In this document: positions 24,908-32,299 of the stretch, one piece after another
Layout: every line of letters begins with the position of its first letter
How positions within the stretch are numbered: position 1 is the first letter of the stretch
Source: Hahnella aquatica
GTDB lineage: Bacteria; Pseudomonadota; Gammaproteobacteria; Burkholderiales; Burkholderiaceae_A
Assembly (NCBI GenBank): GCA_965194505.1
Contig: OZ239144.1
Span: forward strand, 744,001 to 808,000
Length of the DNA: 64,000 nt
Direction of reading: 5' to 3'
The notes under the pieces: generated by a model
What the model was told of the DNA's origin: nothing
The model's database searches: none
The model's input: the letters and a program-made list of their open reading frames with translations, nothing else
Made by a program: the position numbers and the translations under genes

Positions 24908-24980
24908 CCTTGCTCAGGTCAACAGGTTTGGCCTAAACCACGGTTTTATGCGGGTTTCGAGCGGAGGGGATTCGAACTGC
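24908..24980 (+). repeat. 73-bp direct repeat, copy A
   Basis: A segment from CCTTGCTCAGGTCAACAGG to TTCGAACTGC that recurs at 28656-28728 with three differences. It contains an imperfect palindrome GGTTTGGCCTAAACC. It ends in GGGGATTCGAACTGC, which on the minus strand resembles the T-arm of a tRNA. The two copies bracket the peroxiredoxin-to-mazEF segment. Confidence 0.8.
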
Positions 24981-25063
24981 TGCCGTGTGCGTCATACCGC
25001 TGCGTTGAGGCAGAGTTTTAATATCGCCACCAGATCGAGTGGTCTGATTTAATGGGGGCATAC

Positions 25064-25630
25064 ATGATGAATCTCACCGAATTACCTAAGGAACTCCCAG
25101 TGCCTTGTGATGATGGAGCTGCTGATCATCTTTTGGGTATGAAATTACCGCAGGTAACGCTACACGCAACTACGGGCTTGCAGGTAAACGTTGGGCAAAT
25201 TCCCGGTGTGCTCGTGCTGTATTGCTATCCGATGACCGGCCAGCCAAATGTTCCACTACCAGATGGTTGGGATCAGATTCCAGGGGCAAGGGGTTGCACT
25301 CCGCAGAGCTGCTCTTTTCGGGATCACTACCAGGAGATTCGTACTCTGGGTGCTGAAGTGATGGGATTGAGTGTACAGAGCACCGAGTATCAGAGAGAAA
25401 TGGCCCAGCGGTTGCATCTGCCGTTCCCGGTTTTAAGTGACGACAATTATGAATTTCAGAAGGCACTTAAGCTGCCCGCCTTTCAAGCGGCAGGTATGAC
25501 TCTTTTAAAGCGGGTTACTCTAATTGCACGGGCTGGGCATATTCTTGCTGTCCATTACCCCGTATTTCCAAGTGACAGCGACCCACAGTGGGTGATTGAA
25601 CGACTTGTGGATCTGTCCTTAAAATCCTGA
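25064..25630 (+). CDS. Peroxiredoxin (AhpC/TSA family)
   Basis: A 188-residue thioredoxin-fold peroxidase. After an N-terminal LPQVTLHATTGLQVNV it has YCYPMTGQPNVPLPDGWDQI and GARGCTPQSCSFRDHYQEI, with a likely peroxidatic Cys in CTPQSC, then GLSVQSTEYQREMAQRLHLP. It would reduce peroxides using thioredoxin or glutaredoxin. The ATG at 25064 has GGGGG upstream. It is 18 bp before the LytTR gene, in the same direction. Its more AT-rich sequence fits the accessory zone. Confidence 0.85.
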   Translation: MMNLTELPKELPVPCDDGAADHLLGMKLPQVTLHATTGLQVNVGQIPGVLVLYCYPMTGQPNVPLPDGWDQIPGARGCTPQSCSFRDHYQEIRTLGAEVMGLSVQSTEYQREMAQRLHLPFPVLSDDNYEFQKALKLPAFQAAGMTLLKRVTLIARAGHILAVHYPVFPSDSDPQWVIERLVDLSLKS

Positions 25631-25648
25631 TCACTTAGACTTCGTCTC

Positions 25649-26605
25649 ATGACCCTTCAGACATCGTCCTCACCTACCGGAATCAGATCAATTGTCAGCT
25701 ACCTCGGGGGTGCTGGAGTAGCGCTCTTGGCGCTGGTACTCGCGTTAGAACCCGATGTCGGTTTTACGGCGCCCTTCGTGTGGATGGCACTTTTCTGGGC
25801 TTTGCAAATCGGTGTTGGATTAGCCGCGTTGCAGTGTGCACTTTTTCTGATTACTCGTGTTGATAGATTTCAGCAACTTCCTTTGTGGGTAGTTGTAATT
25901 GCAAGTGGCATCGCTGGTTCCATTTTTCTTTCACCGATTTACTGGCTGATCGGCGAGGGCCTAATGGAACAGGTTCTTGGTTTTCCTGTCAGAGTCGATG
26001 CTGATGGAGCTGTCGAGGTCAGTGTTACTTTCGGTATACCCGCAATATTGGACGAGTTTGTTGACATAGTCGGCCCGGTTACTGCCGCATGGGCATTGAT
26101 ATCTTGGCCACGCCTGCAGCGTTTGGTCCCGCCATTACTGAATACTTCGCTAGCAAGGAGCGCTGAATCTGACCCGCTTATTACATCGTTACCTGAACAA
26201 GATGGTGCTCCGTTAAAGCCAGCGTGGCGTCTCGCATTGCCAAGTGAGTTGGGCGGTGAGCTGATAGCAGTTAGTTCCGAGCTTCAATATCTTCGAGTGT
26301 GGACAACCCGCGGCAGCGCTCTAGTGCTGGGATCTCTACAACAGGTTGAAGAGGCCGAAGGCCCCAATGGAATTCGGACCCACCGGTCCTGGTGGGTAAA
26401 CGCCCAACATGTTCTCCGCACACGAGTTCAGGGTGATGGCACGGTCTGCGAATTGAGCAATGGCCTGCAAGTGCCTGTAAGCCGTCGCCGCAAGGCCGAT
26501 GTCATGGAACGTTTCGGTAGCAGTGCGAGTTATAACTCTGCAGCGGTAGCGATAGCCTCACCATTACCTGGTAGTGATCAGAACATTCGCCGCAAGCCCA
26601 GTTGA
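25649..26605 (+). CDS. Membrane-anchored LytTR transcriptional regulator
   Basis: A 318-residue protein. About four membrane helices occupy residues 14-160 (YLGGAGVALLALVLAL, FVWMALFWALQIGVGLAALQ and others). A C-terminal LytTR DNA-binding domain (about 205-295) contains LQYLRVWTTRGSALVLGSLQ and THRSWWVNAQHVLRTRV. One-component LytTR regulators of this kind often control neighbours in response to envelope signals. The convergent outer-membrane protein gene overlaps its end by 28 bp, and the peroxiredoxin gene precedes it. The target is not known. Confidence 0.82.
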   Translation: MTLQTSSSPTGIRSIVSYLGGAGVALLALVLALEPDVGFTAPFVWMALFWALQIGVGLAALQCALFLITRVDRFQQLPLWVVVIASGIAGSIFLSPIYWLIGEGLMEQVLGFPVRVDADGAVEVSVTFGIPAILDEFVDIVGPVTAAWALISWPRLQRLVPPLLNTSLARSAESDPLITSLPEQDGAPLKPAWRLALPSELGGELIAVSSELQYLRVWTTRGSALVLGSLQQVEEAEGPNGIRTHRSWWVNAQHVLRTRVQGDGTVCELSNGLQVPVSRRRKADVMERFGSSASYNSAAVAIASPLPGSDQNIRRKPS

Positions 26606-27249
26606 ACCGATACAGGGTTGTAGTCCGGCTTAGAAAGCCGCCCGGTGACACCCTCTTCAGCCGGTAGTTCGATGCTACCAAGCCGGAGCATTCGAACATC
26701 TGCAGTCAGTCTCCAGTCCTTGCTCATGGGTATCTCGGCGCCCGCAATCAGTTGCAATCCAATCTTTCCTTGTTTAGACCATGCCCGATCGGTACCGCTC
26801 GAGTTGAGGTCGAAATCGATTTCTTGAACCCAGCCAATGCCCGCACCAACATAAGGTGTCCACCCCCCCGACGCATTTGGGAAGCGGCGTAAACCATTTA
26901 CGAATAAGATATTCGATGCAAAGTCTCCGTCATTCACGGTAGTGGTTGATCCGCTTAATGACTTCAGGTCGTGTCGGCGATAGTTCCATTCGACCTCTGC
27001 AGCCCAGCCATTACCGTACCGAAATCCAATGTCTCCGCCAAAGCCAAATCCCATGTCAAATTTGGCTGTCAGTCCAGGTCCAAGCCCGCCGGTGCCGCTC
27101 TCATCGAAGCTTGTCGAACTGAGTCGGCTGGCCTGTGCATAAATGGTTGCGTAGTATCCGCGCGGTTCAGTTGCTGCCAGCGTTGGCAGGGTAGTGGCTG
27201 CAATGCAGCCTAGCAAGGCGGTACGGCAAATCGGCGTTAGATATTTCAC
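26578..27249 (-). CDS. Outer-membrane beta-barrel protein
   Basis: A protein of about 223 residues with a Sec signal peptide (CRTALLGCIAATTLPTLAA) and alternating beta-strand pattern: DMGFGFGGDIGFRYGNGWAA, TPYVGAGIGWVQEIDF and a terminal phenylalanine in VQLGLRRMF. These are marks of a small barrel of the OmpA/opacity-like kind. A GTG at 27249, with GGGAG eight bases upstream, is preferred to a TTG at 27264. It converges on the LytTR gene, overlapping 28 bp. Specific transport is unknown. Confidence 0.82.
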   Translation of the reverse strand: MKYLTPICRTALLGCIAATTLPTLAATEPRGYYATIYAQASRLSSTSFDESGTGGLGPGLTAKFDMGFGFGGDIGFRYGNGWAAEVEWNYRRHDLKSLSGSTTTVNDGDFASNILFVNGLRRFPNASGGWTPYVGAGIGWVQEIDFDLNSSGTDRAWSKQGKIGLQLIAGAEIPMSKDWRLTADVRMLRLGSIELPAEEGVTGRLSKPDYNPVSVQLGLRRMF

Positions 27250-27441
27250 AAGGAACACTCCCAAGTTGATGAACGAACAGTTCGTCGGGCCGGAACTCAG
27301 AGTGAATTCTGGGCCGACTTAGGGAATTTAGATTGACCACCGGCCTTGGAAATCTTGCTGTTGAATCAGCGGCCCTTTTTTTGAACGAACGGCGCCGAAC
27401 TGCTTCGTCAGATTTGGCGCCTGCAGGCTGGTTTGGGTGGG

Positions 27442-27520
27442 GTTCGAATCCCCGACCCCACCAGAACTTGATTTATTTTGACCCCAGCAAGTTAGCGCAG
27501 CGACCCCTGCTGGGCCGCCA
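27442..27520 (+). repeat. 79-bp tRNA-end-like repeat, copy 1
   Basis: Begins GTTCGAATCCCCGACCCCACCA, which looks like a tRNA T-loop, 3' acceptor strand and CCA. It continues GAACTTGATTTATTTTGACC and ends CTGCTGGGCCGCCA. Four copies of the same length and orientation occur at 27442, 28308, 30782 and 31491. CCCAGCA and TGCTGGG inside can form a stem. A reversed T-arm-like GATACGAACC follows the right edge. The 337 bp between 27250 and 27586 hold no gene besides this repeat. Confidence 0.82.
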
Positions 27521-27586
27521 TGGGATACGAACCAGCGATTGGCTCTTCCCCATTAGGGCTCTTACCCGCGTCGTCATGTCCTGAAG

Positions 27587-27928
27587 TCATGACTCCAACA
27601 ATGCCGTCAACCGCCCCAGTGCATCGTCCAGAACCACTTGAGGAACGCGCTCGATCTTGCGTGCCTTACGCGCTGCCAGGTCGAGCATACGGATCTTGTT
27701 CACAAGCGCTACTCCTTGGGTCTTGCATCCCGAGCCGGTCAGGCTGACGGCAAAACCGGCGTAGCGTGAGAAATCACCGCCTTGCGTAATGGGAGCGACC
27801 AGCACGTCTCCAAGGCGGTTGAATTCTTTGGAGGTCAGAACCAGCGCGGGCCGTGTACCTTTTTGCTCGTGGCCCATCGCGGGGTCTAGGGGAACGCTGA
27901 CGACATCACCTTGGTTGAAGGCGGGCAT
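27587..27928 (-). CDS. mazF: MazF/PemK-type toxin
   Basis: A 113-residue mRNA interferase-like toxin. Family features are FNQGDVVSVPLDPAMGHEQKGTRP at the N-terminus, LVLTSKEFN, APITQGG, and KTQGVALVNKIRMLDLAARK. The conserved Arg of the RPALVL segment and the Thr/Ser-rich active-site region are present. Its start overlaps the stop of the MazE gene by one base. The pair lies between two 79-bp repeats, as one module. Confidence 0.88.
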   Translation of the reverse strand: MPAFNQGDVVSVPLDPAMGHEQKGTRPALVLTSKEFNRLGDVLVAPITQGGDFSRYAGFAVSLTGSGCKTQGVALVNKIRMLDLAARKARKIERVPQVVLDDALGRLTALLES

Positions 27929-28179
27929 TACCAGACCTCTTGACCGGCAGGCTTTGCAACACCCCAGAGTGCCAGATCAGCCGGTGGCGGCGCCTTGGGA
28001 TCGCATTGGGCAATCAGATCGGCCAACACGTACTTTTTCTTGGGTGCCAATAAGATCTCGCCCCGGTCTGTAGTGTCCAGAGTCATAGCCTGGCCTACCG
28101 CGAGGCCGAGATCCTTGAGCACGGCAGGTGGCAACACGGCCACAGTGCTATTCCCGTATCGCCTCAGAATAACTTGCAT
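27928..28179 (-). CDS. mazE: MazE/ChpS-type antitoxin
   Basis: An 83-residue AbrB/SpoVT-fold DNA-binding antitoxin. The N-terminal LRRYGNSTVAVLPPAVLKDL is a swapped-hairpin DNA-binding motif, and the C-terminal part (ADLIAQCDPKAPPPADLALW) should wrap the toxin. It precedes mazF with one-base overlap and should autoregulate the operon. Confidence 0.88.
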   Translation of the reverse strand: MQVILRRYGNSTVAVLPPAVLKDLGLAVGQAMTLDTTDRGEILLAPKKKYVLADLIAQCDPKAPPPADLALWGVAKPAGQEVW

Positions 28180-28307
28180 GGTGAGTTCCCTTTTTTGTTG
28201 CCAAATTCAATCCCAGAATCTTAGGCTGCACTGCCCGGGTTGTCAAGCATTGTTGAACATGTCCCCGGAAAACTCCCGGTCTGCAAGAGCAGGGGCATGG
28301 GGGTCAA

Positions 28308-28386
28308 GTTCAAATCCTCGACCCCACCAGAACTTGATTTATTTTGACTCCAGCAAGTTAGCGTAGCGACCCCTGCTGGGCCGCCA
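28308..28386 (+). repeat. 79-bp tRNA-end-like repeat, copy 2
   Basis: Same length and orientation as copy 1, with GTTCAAATCCTCGACCCCACCA at the left edge and TAGCGTAGCGACC in the middle. With copy 1 it brackets mazEF. A partly similar, degenerate piece (TTGATTTACTCTGACC ... GCAAGTTAG) follows near 28450-28500. The 577 bp from 28180 to 28756 hold repeats only. Confidence 0.8.
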
Positions 28387-28414
28387 GGCACCACTAGGGG
28401 TCGCTGAGCTAACT
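28356..28414. repeat. Long inverted repeat at repeat copy 2
   Basis: Arms of 19 bp (28356-28374 and 28396-28414) match as reverse complements except at two central positions, with a 21-base loop. The left arm is part of the 79-bp repeat, and the right arm, AGGGGTCGCTGAGCTAACT, lies outside it. It is found only at this copy. It may be a recombination-site hairpin or a remnant of a second, inverted copy. Confidence 0.65.
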
Positions 28415-28655
28415 TTACGAGATCCGCTTTTCAGTGCTTCTAAAGCATTGATTTGATTTACTCTGACCGCTCAAAAGACGGACCTGAGCAAGTTAGAAAC
28501 GCTTGCTACAGCGCCCCAAATCGGTAGACATTTCATTTTGAGCACGCGATTTGCTCAAAAGCTGTTGACCATAGCGAGTTAGTTAAAACTCAATAAAATC
28601 AAGCATTTAGTCTCGGTACGTCTTTTTTTTCCACGTTTTCGAGAGGCGTACCTAG

Positions 28656-28728
28656 CCTTGCTCAGGTCAACAGGTTTGGCCTAAACCACGGTTTTATGCG
28701 GGTTTCGAGCGACGGGGATACGAACTGC
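28656..28728 (+). repeat. 73-bp direct repeat, copy B
   Basis: The second copy of 24908-24980, with three substitutions, in the same orientation, 3.7 kb apart. It lies 28 bp before the His-rich gene start. Confidence 0.8.
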
Positions 28729-28756
28729 ATGAGCACAGGCACGCTAAACTAAGCCG

Positions 28757-29107
28757 ATGATCCGTTTCATAAGACTAGTGGGCCTTTGGTTTCTTTGCTC
28801 GCAGGTGATCTTTGTGTCTGTTGCGGGGGCAGGCGTGGCTGCGCATGACGATCTCCATGTGGCGACAGCTCACCAGCTGGCACTCGATCATCACCATCAT
28901 GACGATTTCTCGTCTCATTTCGATCACGACGATGGGGCCGGTGCGCATGTCCATGCCGTTGACAGCTTTCAATCTTTTGGATTGGTTCAGGAAAACACAT
29001 CCGGCTTACAACCATTTGGCGGCCAAAAACAGCTTGCGCTGCTAAGTGCTCGCCCATCCGACATCTTCCTTGAAGGGCTGCTGCGCCCGCCTCAATTGCT
29101 TCTTTGA
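28757..29107 (+). CDS. Histidine-rich exported protein
   Basis: A 116-residue protein with an N-terminal signal-like segment (LVGLWFLCSQVIFVSVAGAG). A strongly His/Asp-rich part follows (HDDLHVATAHQLALDHHHHDD, HFDHDDGAGAHVHAV), typical of divalent metal binding. It is 60 bp upstream of a HupE-type membrane protein gene. Similar His-rich proteins accompany nickel, cobalt or copper systems. The metal cannot be told from sequence. Confidence 0.72.
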   Translation: MIRFIRLVGLWFLCSQVIFVSVAGAGVAAHDDLHVATAHQLALDHHHHDDFSSHFDHDDGAGAHVHAVDSFQSFGLVQENTSGLQPFGGQKQLALLSARPSDIFLEGLLRPPQLLL

Positions 29108-29167
29108 TCTCTGAGTGGCCGCCCCGCTGAGCAAGGGCGGCGTTTATTCGTTTTCAAAGGAGTCTTC

Positions 29168-29953
29168 ATGAAATTCGATCTTCCCCAAAAATTGGGGTTG
29201 CTTCTGCTTGCCATCTTCCCGCTGGTTGCTCTCGCACATGGCATCAGCGAAGAGGACAAGCAGCGGATGTTGGATGGGGGGTATCTGCAGTATGTTGGTT
29301 TGGGTGCAAGCCACATGCTGACCGGATACGACCATCTATTGTTTTTGTTCGGCGTGGTGTTCTTCCTGACCACATTCAAAGATGTCGTGAAGTTCGTGAC
29401 GGTCTTCACCATCGGCCACTGTATTACGCTGATCTTTGCCACGTTTTTCAAGATCACCTGGAATTACTGGCTTGTCGACGCAATCATTGCGATCAGTGTC
29501 ATCTACAAGGGTTTTGACAACAACGGGGGCTTCCAGAAGCACTTCAACATGGCCTCACCGAACCTGGTGAAGATGGTCTTTATCTTTGGCCTTCTCCACG
29601 GTTTCGGGTTGTCCACCCGTCTGCAGCAGCTTCCGCTAGGGGATGATCCTTGGCAGATGTTGATGCGAATTTTGAGTTTCAACGTTGGTGTCGAGGTCGG
29701 CCAAATCGCAGCCCTCGTGGTAATGGTCGGATTGCTTGCCATCTTGCGAAAAAGGGAGTCATTTGCCAAGTTCAGTTACACGGCAAACCTCGGATTGATG
29801 GCGGCCGGTGTCTATCTGCTTTTCGCTCAGCTGCATGGTTATCAGCATGATGTCAATGGCGAAACATTCCGTTTTCCCGTTGAGGAGCACCGCCATATCC
29901 ACGAGGACATGGACATCGAAAACACCACCGACAAAAGCCGTAATTCACTTTAA
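29168..29953 (+). CDS. HupE/UreJ-family membrane protein
   Basis: A 261-residue protein with an N-terminal signal helix ending LVALAHG. Then comes the family-typical GASHMLTGYDHLLFLFGVVF, TVFTIGHCITLIFAT and FIFGLLHGFGLST, with about six membrane helices. A His-rich tail (RFPVEEHRHIHEDMD) follows. HupE/UreJ proteins are thought to move nickel or cobalt and occur with hydrogenase or urease genes, but none are here. The preceding gene is His-rich and two small genes follow, so this looks like a metal-handling cluster. GGAG is seen nine bases upstream. Confidence 0.85.
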   Translation: MKFDLPQKLGLLLLAIFPLVALAHGISEEDKQRMLDGGYLQYVGLGASHMLTGYDHLLFLFGVVFFLTTFKDVVKFVTVFTIGHCITLIFATFFKITWNYWLVDAIIAISVIYKGFDNNGGFQKHFNMASPNLVKMVFIFGLLHGFGLSTRLQQLPLGDDPWQMLMRILSFNVGVEVGQIAALVVMVGLLAILRKRESFAKFSYTANLGLMAAGVYLLFAQLHGYQHDVNGETFRFPVEEHRHIHEDMDIENTTDKSRNSL

Positions 29954-29971
29954 TTAATAAAAGGAATCATC

Positions 29972-30322
29972 ATGAAAAAATTACTCACAACGTTTGGTTT
30001 GACCATTGCAGCTGCCCTCGCTAATCCCGCTATGGCGGGCCCTGGTGATGGCTGCCACTTCCACGGCTCGAAGCCCGCGGCAGAAGCTGTCGTTATCAAG
30101 TGCGCCGATCAACGCAAGGAGAGCCTTGTGAAGGGCGGCAAGCTGGAAGGCAGTTGGGTGTCAGTCAAGCACGAATCAATTTCGATGATTGACGGGAAAA
30201 AAGGAAAGGAATGGCGAGTCGCTTACAAGAATCCCGCAGCAACGGATAAAGCCAAGACCAGCCTTTTTATGTTTTTCACCCCGGTGGGTAATTTCATCGC
30301 CGCAAACCATACGGGTCAGTGA
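29972..30322 (+). CDS. Small periplasmic hypothetical protein of the HupE cluster
   Basis: A 116-residue protein with a signal peptide (LLTTFGLTIAAALANPAMAG) followed by GDGCHFHGSKPAAEAV, a Cys-His cluster that could hold metal, and a compact domain with a WVSVKHESISMIDGKKGKEW segment. I do not recognise the family. It begins 18 bp after the HupE gene and has GGAAT upstream, so it is probably co-expressed and periplasmic. Confidence 0.7.
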   Translation: MKKLLTTFGLTIAAALANPAMAGPGDGCHFHGSKPAAEAVVIKCADQRKESLVKGGKLEGSWVSVKHESISMIDGKKGKEWRVAYKNPAATDKAKTSLFMFFTPVGNFIAANHTGQ

Positions 30323-30392
30323 TCGTCTAGCGACTCATTGACGTTGTAACCTTACAAGCCGGGGCCTTTAAGGCTCCGGCGGGGAGCTCCAC

Positions 30393-30746
30393 ATGGCCTG
30401 GATTGTTACCAAGTATTTGATCACCGCCGGATTGGTGGTTTTGATCTCAGAGGTCGCCAAACGCAGCGATAAACTCGGTGCGCTCATCGCGGCCTTGCCG
30501 TTGGTGACGGTGTTGACGCTGTTCTGGCTCTATTTTGAAAATCAATCGTCGGAGAAAATTGCCAATCACGCCTATTACACCTTTTGGTATGTGGTGCCCA
30601 CATTGCCGATGTTTCTCGTCTTTCCATGGCTTCTCGCCAAGTTCGGGTTTTGGGGGGCGATGGGTGCGAGTGTTTTGCTCACGCTTGTCAGTTTTTTGGG
30701 TTTTGCGTTTTTCGCTCGATCGATCGGTATTGATCTTTTGGGCTAG
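30393..30746 (+). CDS. DUF3147-family membrane protein
   Basis: A 117-residue integral membrane protein with about four helices (YLITAGLVVLISEVAK, LIAALPLVTVLTLFWLY, YYTFWYVVPTLPMFLVFPWL, LLTLVSFLGFAFFA). The composition and the KLGALIAALPLVTVL motif resemble DUF3147. It follows the HupE-type genes by 70 bp and may belong to the same unit. Function unknown. Confidence 0.78.
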   Translation: MAWIVTKYLITAGLVVLISEVAKRSDKLGALIAALPLVTVLTLFWLYFENQSSEKIANHAYYTFWYVVPTLPMFLVFPWLLAKFGFWGAMGASVLLTLVSFLGFAFFARSIGIDLLG

Positions 30747-30781
30747 CGGGCGGAGCGTGGAAAAAGTCAGTTAGGGTACCG

Positions 30782-30860
30782 GTTCGAATCCCATATACCA
30801 TCAAAACTTGATTTATTTTGACCTCAGCAAGTTAGCGAAGCGACCCCTGCTGGGCCGCCA
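30782..30860 (+). repeat. 79-bp tRNA-end-like repeat, copy 3
   Basis: The right 55 bases agree closely with the other copies. The left edge is more divergent (GTTCGAATCCCATATACCATCA). It is followed by CAGGATTCGAACCAGC, which on the minus strand resembles another tRNA T-arm. It separates the HupE cluster from brnTA. Confidence 0.82.
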
Positions 30861-30907
30861 CAGGATTCGAACCAGCTATTTGGTCCGAGCTCAGTGCCAG
30901 GCGTTTG

Positions 30908-31207
30908 CTAGGCGGCGTGCTTAGCGCGTGTTGCAGGTCCCTTCGCTAATCTTTCAGCCATACGCGTCTGCCAGCCAGGTCCAGTTGCCTTCCAGCGTTC
31001 GATGACATCCGGAGGTAGACGAAGGCTAATCATTTGACGCGGGCTCTCTGATTTTGGCCTCCCCCCTTTCCTCAGTTTGGCTCGTGCCAACATGTCCTCG
31101 GTCAGCTCGGGAAGTTCCTTGTATTCATGAGGTTTGACCACATGCGAATCGACGCGCTTGAGATCAGAGCCCAAGGTACGGCGCAAGGCGAGTTTGCTCA
31201 CGATCAT
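30908..31207 (-). CDS. brnA: BrnA-type antitoxin
   Basis: A 99-residue antitoxin with a C-terminal ribbon-helix-helix DNA-binding part: GRPKSESPRQMISLRLPPDV and ERWKATGPGWQTRMAERLAK. It overlaps brnT by 44 bp, the usual toxin-first arrangement. It should bind both BrnT and the promoter palindrome just upstream of brnT. Confidence 0.85.
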   Translation of the reverse strand: MIVSKLALRRTLGSDLKRVDSHVVKPHEYKELPELTEDMLARAKLRKGGRPKSESPRQMISLRLPPDVIERWKATGPGWQTRMAERLAKGPATRAKHAA

Positions 31208-31439
31208 TTGCCTTTCTCATGCTGAAGATGTGGCGATCCGCGCCACGCGGGGTATATCCAATGACTACAATGCGACCCTTAAGAAGTCCGAAGCAGATGA
31301 TTCGCACCTCACCGTATTCTTTACGATCGTCCGGGATCTCAACGGTGACGCCTTGGAAAACTATTGCTGCATCTTCAAAGTCCAGTCCACGTTCGGCGAG
31401 GGTCTTCTCACGTTTTTCTGGGTCGTAAAGAATTCGCAT
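31164..31439 (-). CDS. brnT: BrnT-type toxin
   Basis: A 91-residue RelE-like ribonuclease toxin. Family marks are the N-terminal YDPEKREKTLAERGLDFEDA and the C-terminal RIVVIGYTPRGADRHIFSMRKANDRE, which holds likely catalytic Arg and His residues. The gene lies between 79-bp repeats 3 and 4. A 12-bp palindrome precedes its ATG. Confidence 0.88.
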   Translation of the reverse strand: MRILYDPEKREKTLAERGLDFEDAAIVFQGVTVEIPDDRKEYGEVRIICFGLLKGRIVVIGYTPRGADRHIFSMRKANDREQTRLAPYLGL

Positions 31440-31445
31440 AGGTTA

Positions 31446-31457
31446 TTGTATATACAA
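31446..31457. promoter_or_regulatory. Candidate BrnA operator
   Basis: TTGTATATACAA is a perfect 12-bp palindrome seven bases upstream of the brnT start. BrnTA systems are repressed by the BrnA ribbon-helix-helix protein, so this is the likely site. Confidence 0.6.
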
Positions 31458-31490
31458 AAACAAGCGTCTGTAAAGAAGCGGAAATCCCAA

Positions 31491-31569
31491 GTTCGAATCC
31501 CCGACCCCACCAGAACTTGATTTATTTTGACCCCAGCAAGTGAGCGAAGCGACCCCTGCTGGGCCGCCA
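31491..31569 (+). repeat. 79-bp tRNA-end-like repeat, copy 4
   Basis: Differs from copy 1 at only two positions. It lies between brnTA and vapBC. The left edge again reads like a tRNA 3' end with CCA. Confidence 0.83.
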
Positions 31570-31631
31570 GAATTACAAGCACTCAGTAGCTCGTGGCCAA
31601 AATTAGCATGCGCGGAGCCCCGCACGGCTTG

Positions 31632-32042
31632 TCAGTGGTTGTTGACCCAGTTTTCGACGGCCAGACCACTAAATGGAAGAAAGTCGGCTTCGTTGTTGGT
31701 GACCAGTGTTACGCCCAGTGCCATGGCATGCGCGGCGATGAGCTTATCTAACGCGTCTTTGTTGCGCTCACGATTTGCTGCACGCAGTGGCCCATAGGCG
31801 CGCGCTGCTCGGGCTTCGAACGGTGCAACAACGATGTCCTCTAGCAGACTGTCCAGGAGGACCTGATTGCGTGCCTGGGACTTACCCGAGCAGACGACGC
31901 CGAATTCCAGCTCTGCGAGGGTGACGGCTGAAAGCACCACATCGCCCACAAAGCACTCGGTAAATCGCGAGCGCACCTGGGGTGGCTGATGCTTCATGAG
32001 ATAGATGCAGATGTTGGTGTCCAGCATGTACTTAGGTTTCAT
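31632..32042 (-). CDS. vapC: VapC toxin, PIN-domain ribonuclease
   Basis: A 136-residue PIN-domain nuclease, likely cutting tRNA or rRNA. The acidic residues are in MLDTNICIYLMKH (Asp), LAELEFGV (Glu), KDALDKLIAAHAMALG (Asp) and TNNEADF (Asp). It overlaps vapB by 4 bp. It is the third different toxin class within 5 kb. Confidence 0.92.
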   Translation of the reverse strand: MKPKYMLDTNICIYLMKHQPPQVRSRFTECFVGDVVLSAVTLAELEFGVVCSGKSQARNQVLLDSLLEDIVVAPFEARAARAYGPLRAANRERNKDALDKLIAAHAMALGVTLVTNNEADFLPFSGLAVENWVNNH

Positions 32043-32275
32043 AGGGCCTCGCGCTCGCCTTCGACGTTGAGACCCCGACCTTCGCTCATGAAGTCTGGGG
32101 AGAACTGGGCCAGCTTGCCCAGCACATCGCCCATGCGTCGAGGTGCGGGACGGATGCGCAGTTCATCGCCCTGACGCTCGATGATCAGTTCGATGTCCCA
32201 GCTGCTGTAGGCCAACTCGGCCGGAATGCGCACGGCCTGGGAATTGCCGTTTTTGAACAGTTTGGTGTTGGTCAT
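32039..32275 (-). CDS. vapB: VapB antitoxin
   Basis: A 78-residue antitoxin with the SpoVT/AbrB-type start TKLFKNGNSQAVRIPAELAY and a C-terminal toxin-binding tail with GKLAQFSPDFMSEGR. It precedes vapC with a 4-bp overlap. Upstream palindromes are the probable operators. Confidence 0.9.
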   Translation of the reverse strand: MTNTKLFKNGNSQAVRIPAELAYSSWDIELIIERQGDELRIRPAPRRMGDVLGKLAQFSPDFMSEGRGLNVEGEREAL

Positions 32276-32299
32276 GGCCTACCTCACGGAATGAAATGA

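Noticed and set aside
24940..25030. A minus-strand tRNA at GATTCGAACTGC
   Set aside because: Only the T-loop-like part fits; T-stem pairing fails and no anticodon arm is found.
27430..27463. A complete tRNA gene at the left edge of a 79-bp repeat
   Set aside because: The T-loop and CCA-like end are there, but the stretch after the loop is two bases short of a normal T-stem plus acceptor strand, and no anticodon or D-arm precedes it.
27442..31569. Integron attC array
   Set aside because: The repeats are cassette-like, but I could not find RYYYAAC / GTTRRRY core pairs in the proper polarity, and no integron integrase is in the window.
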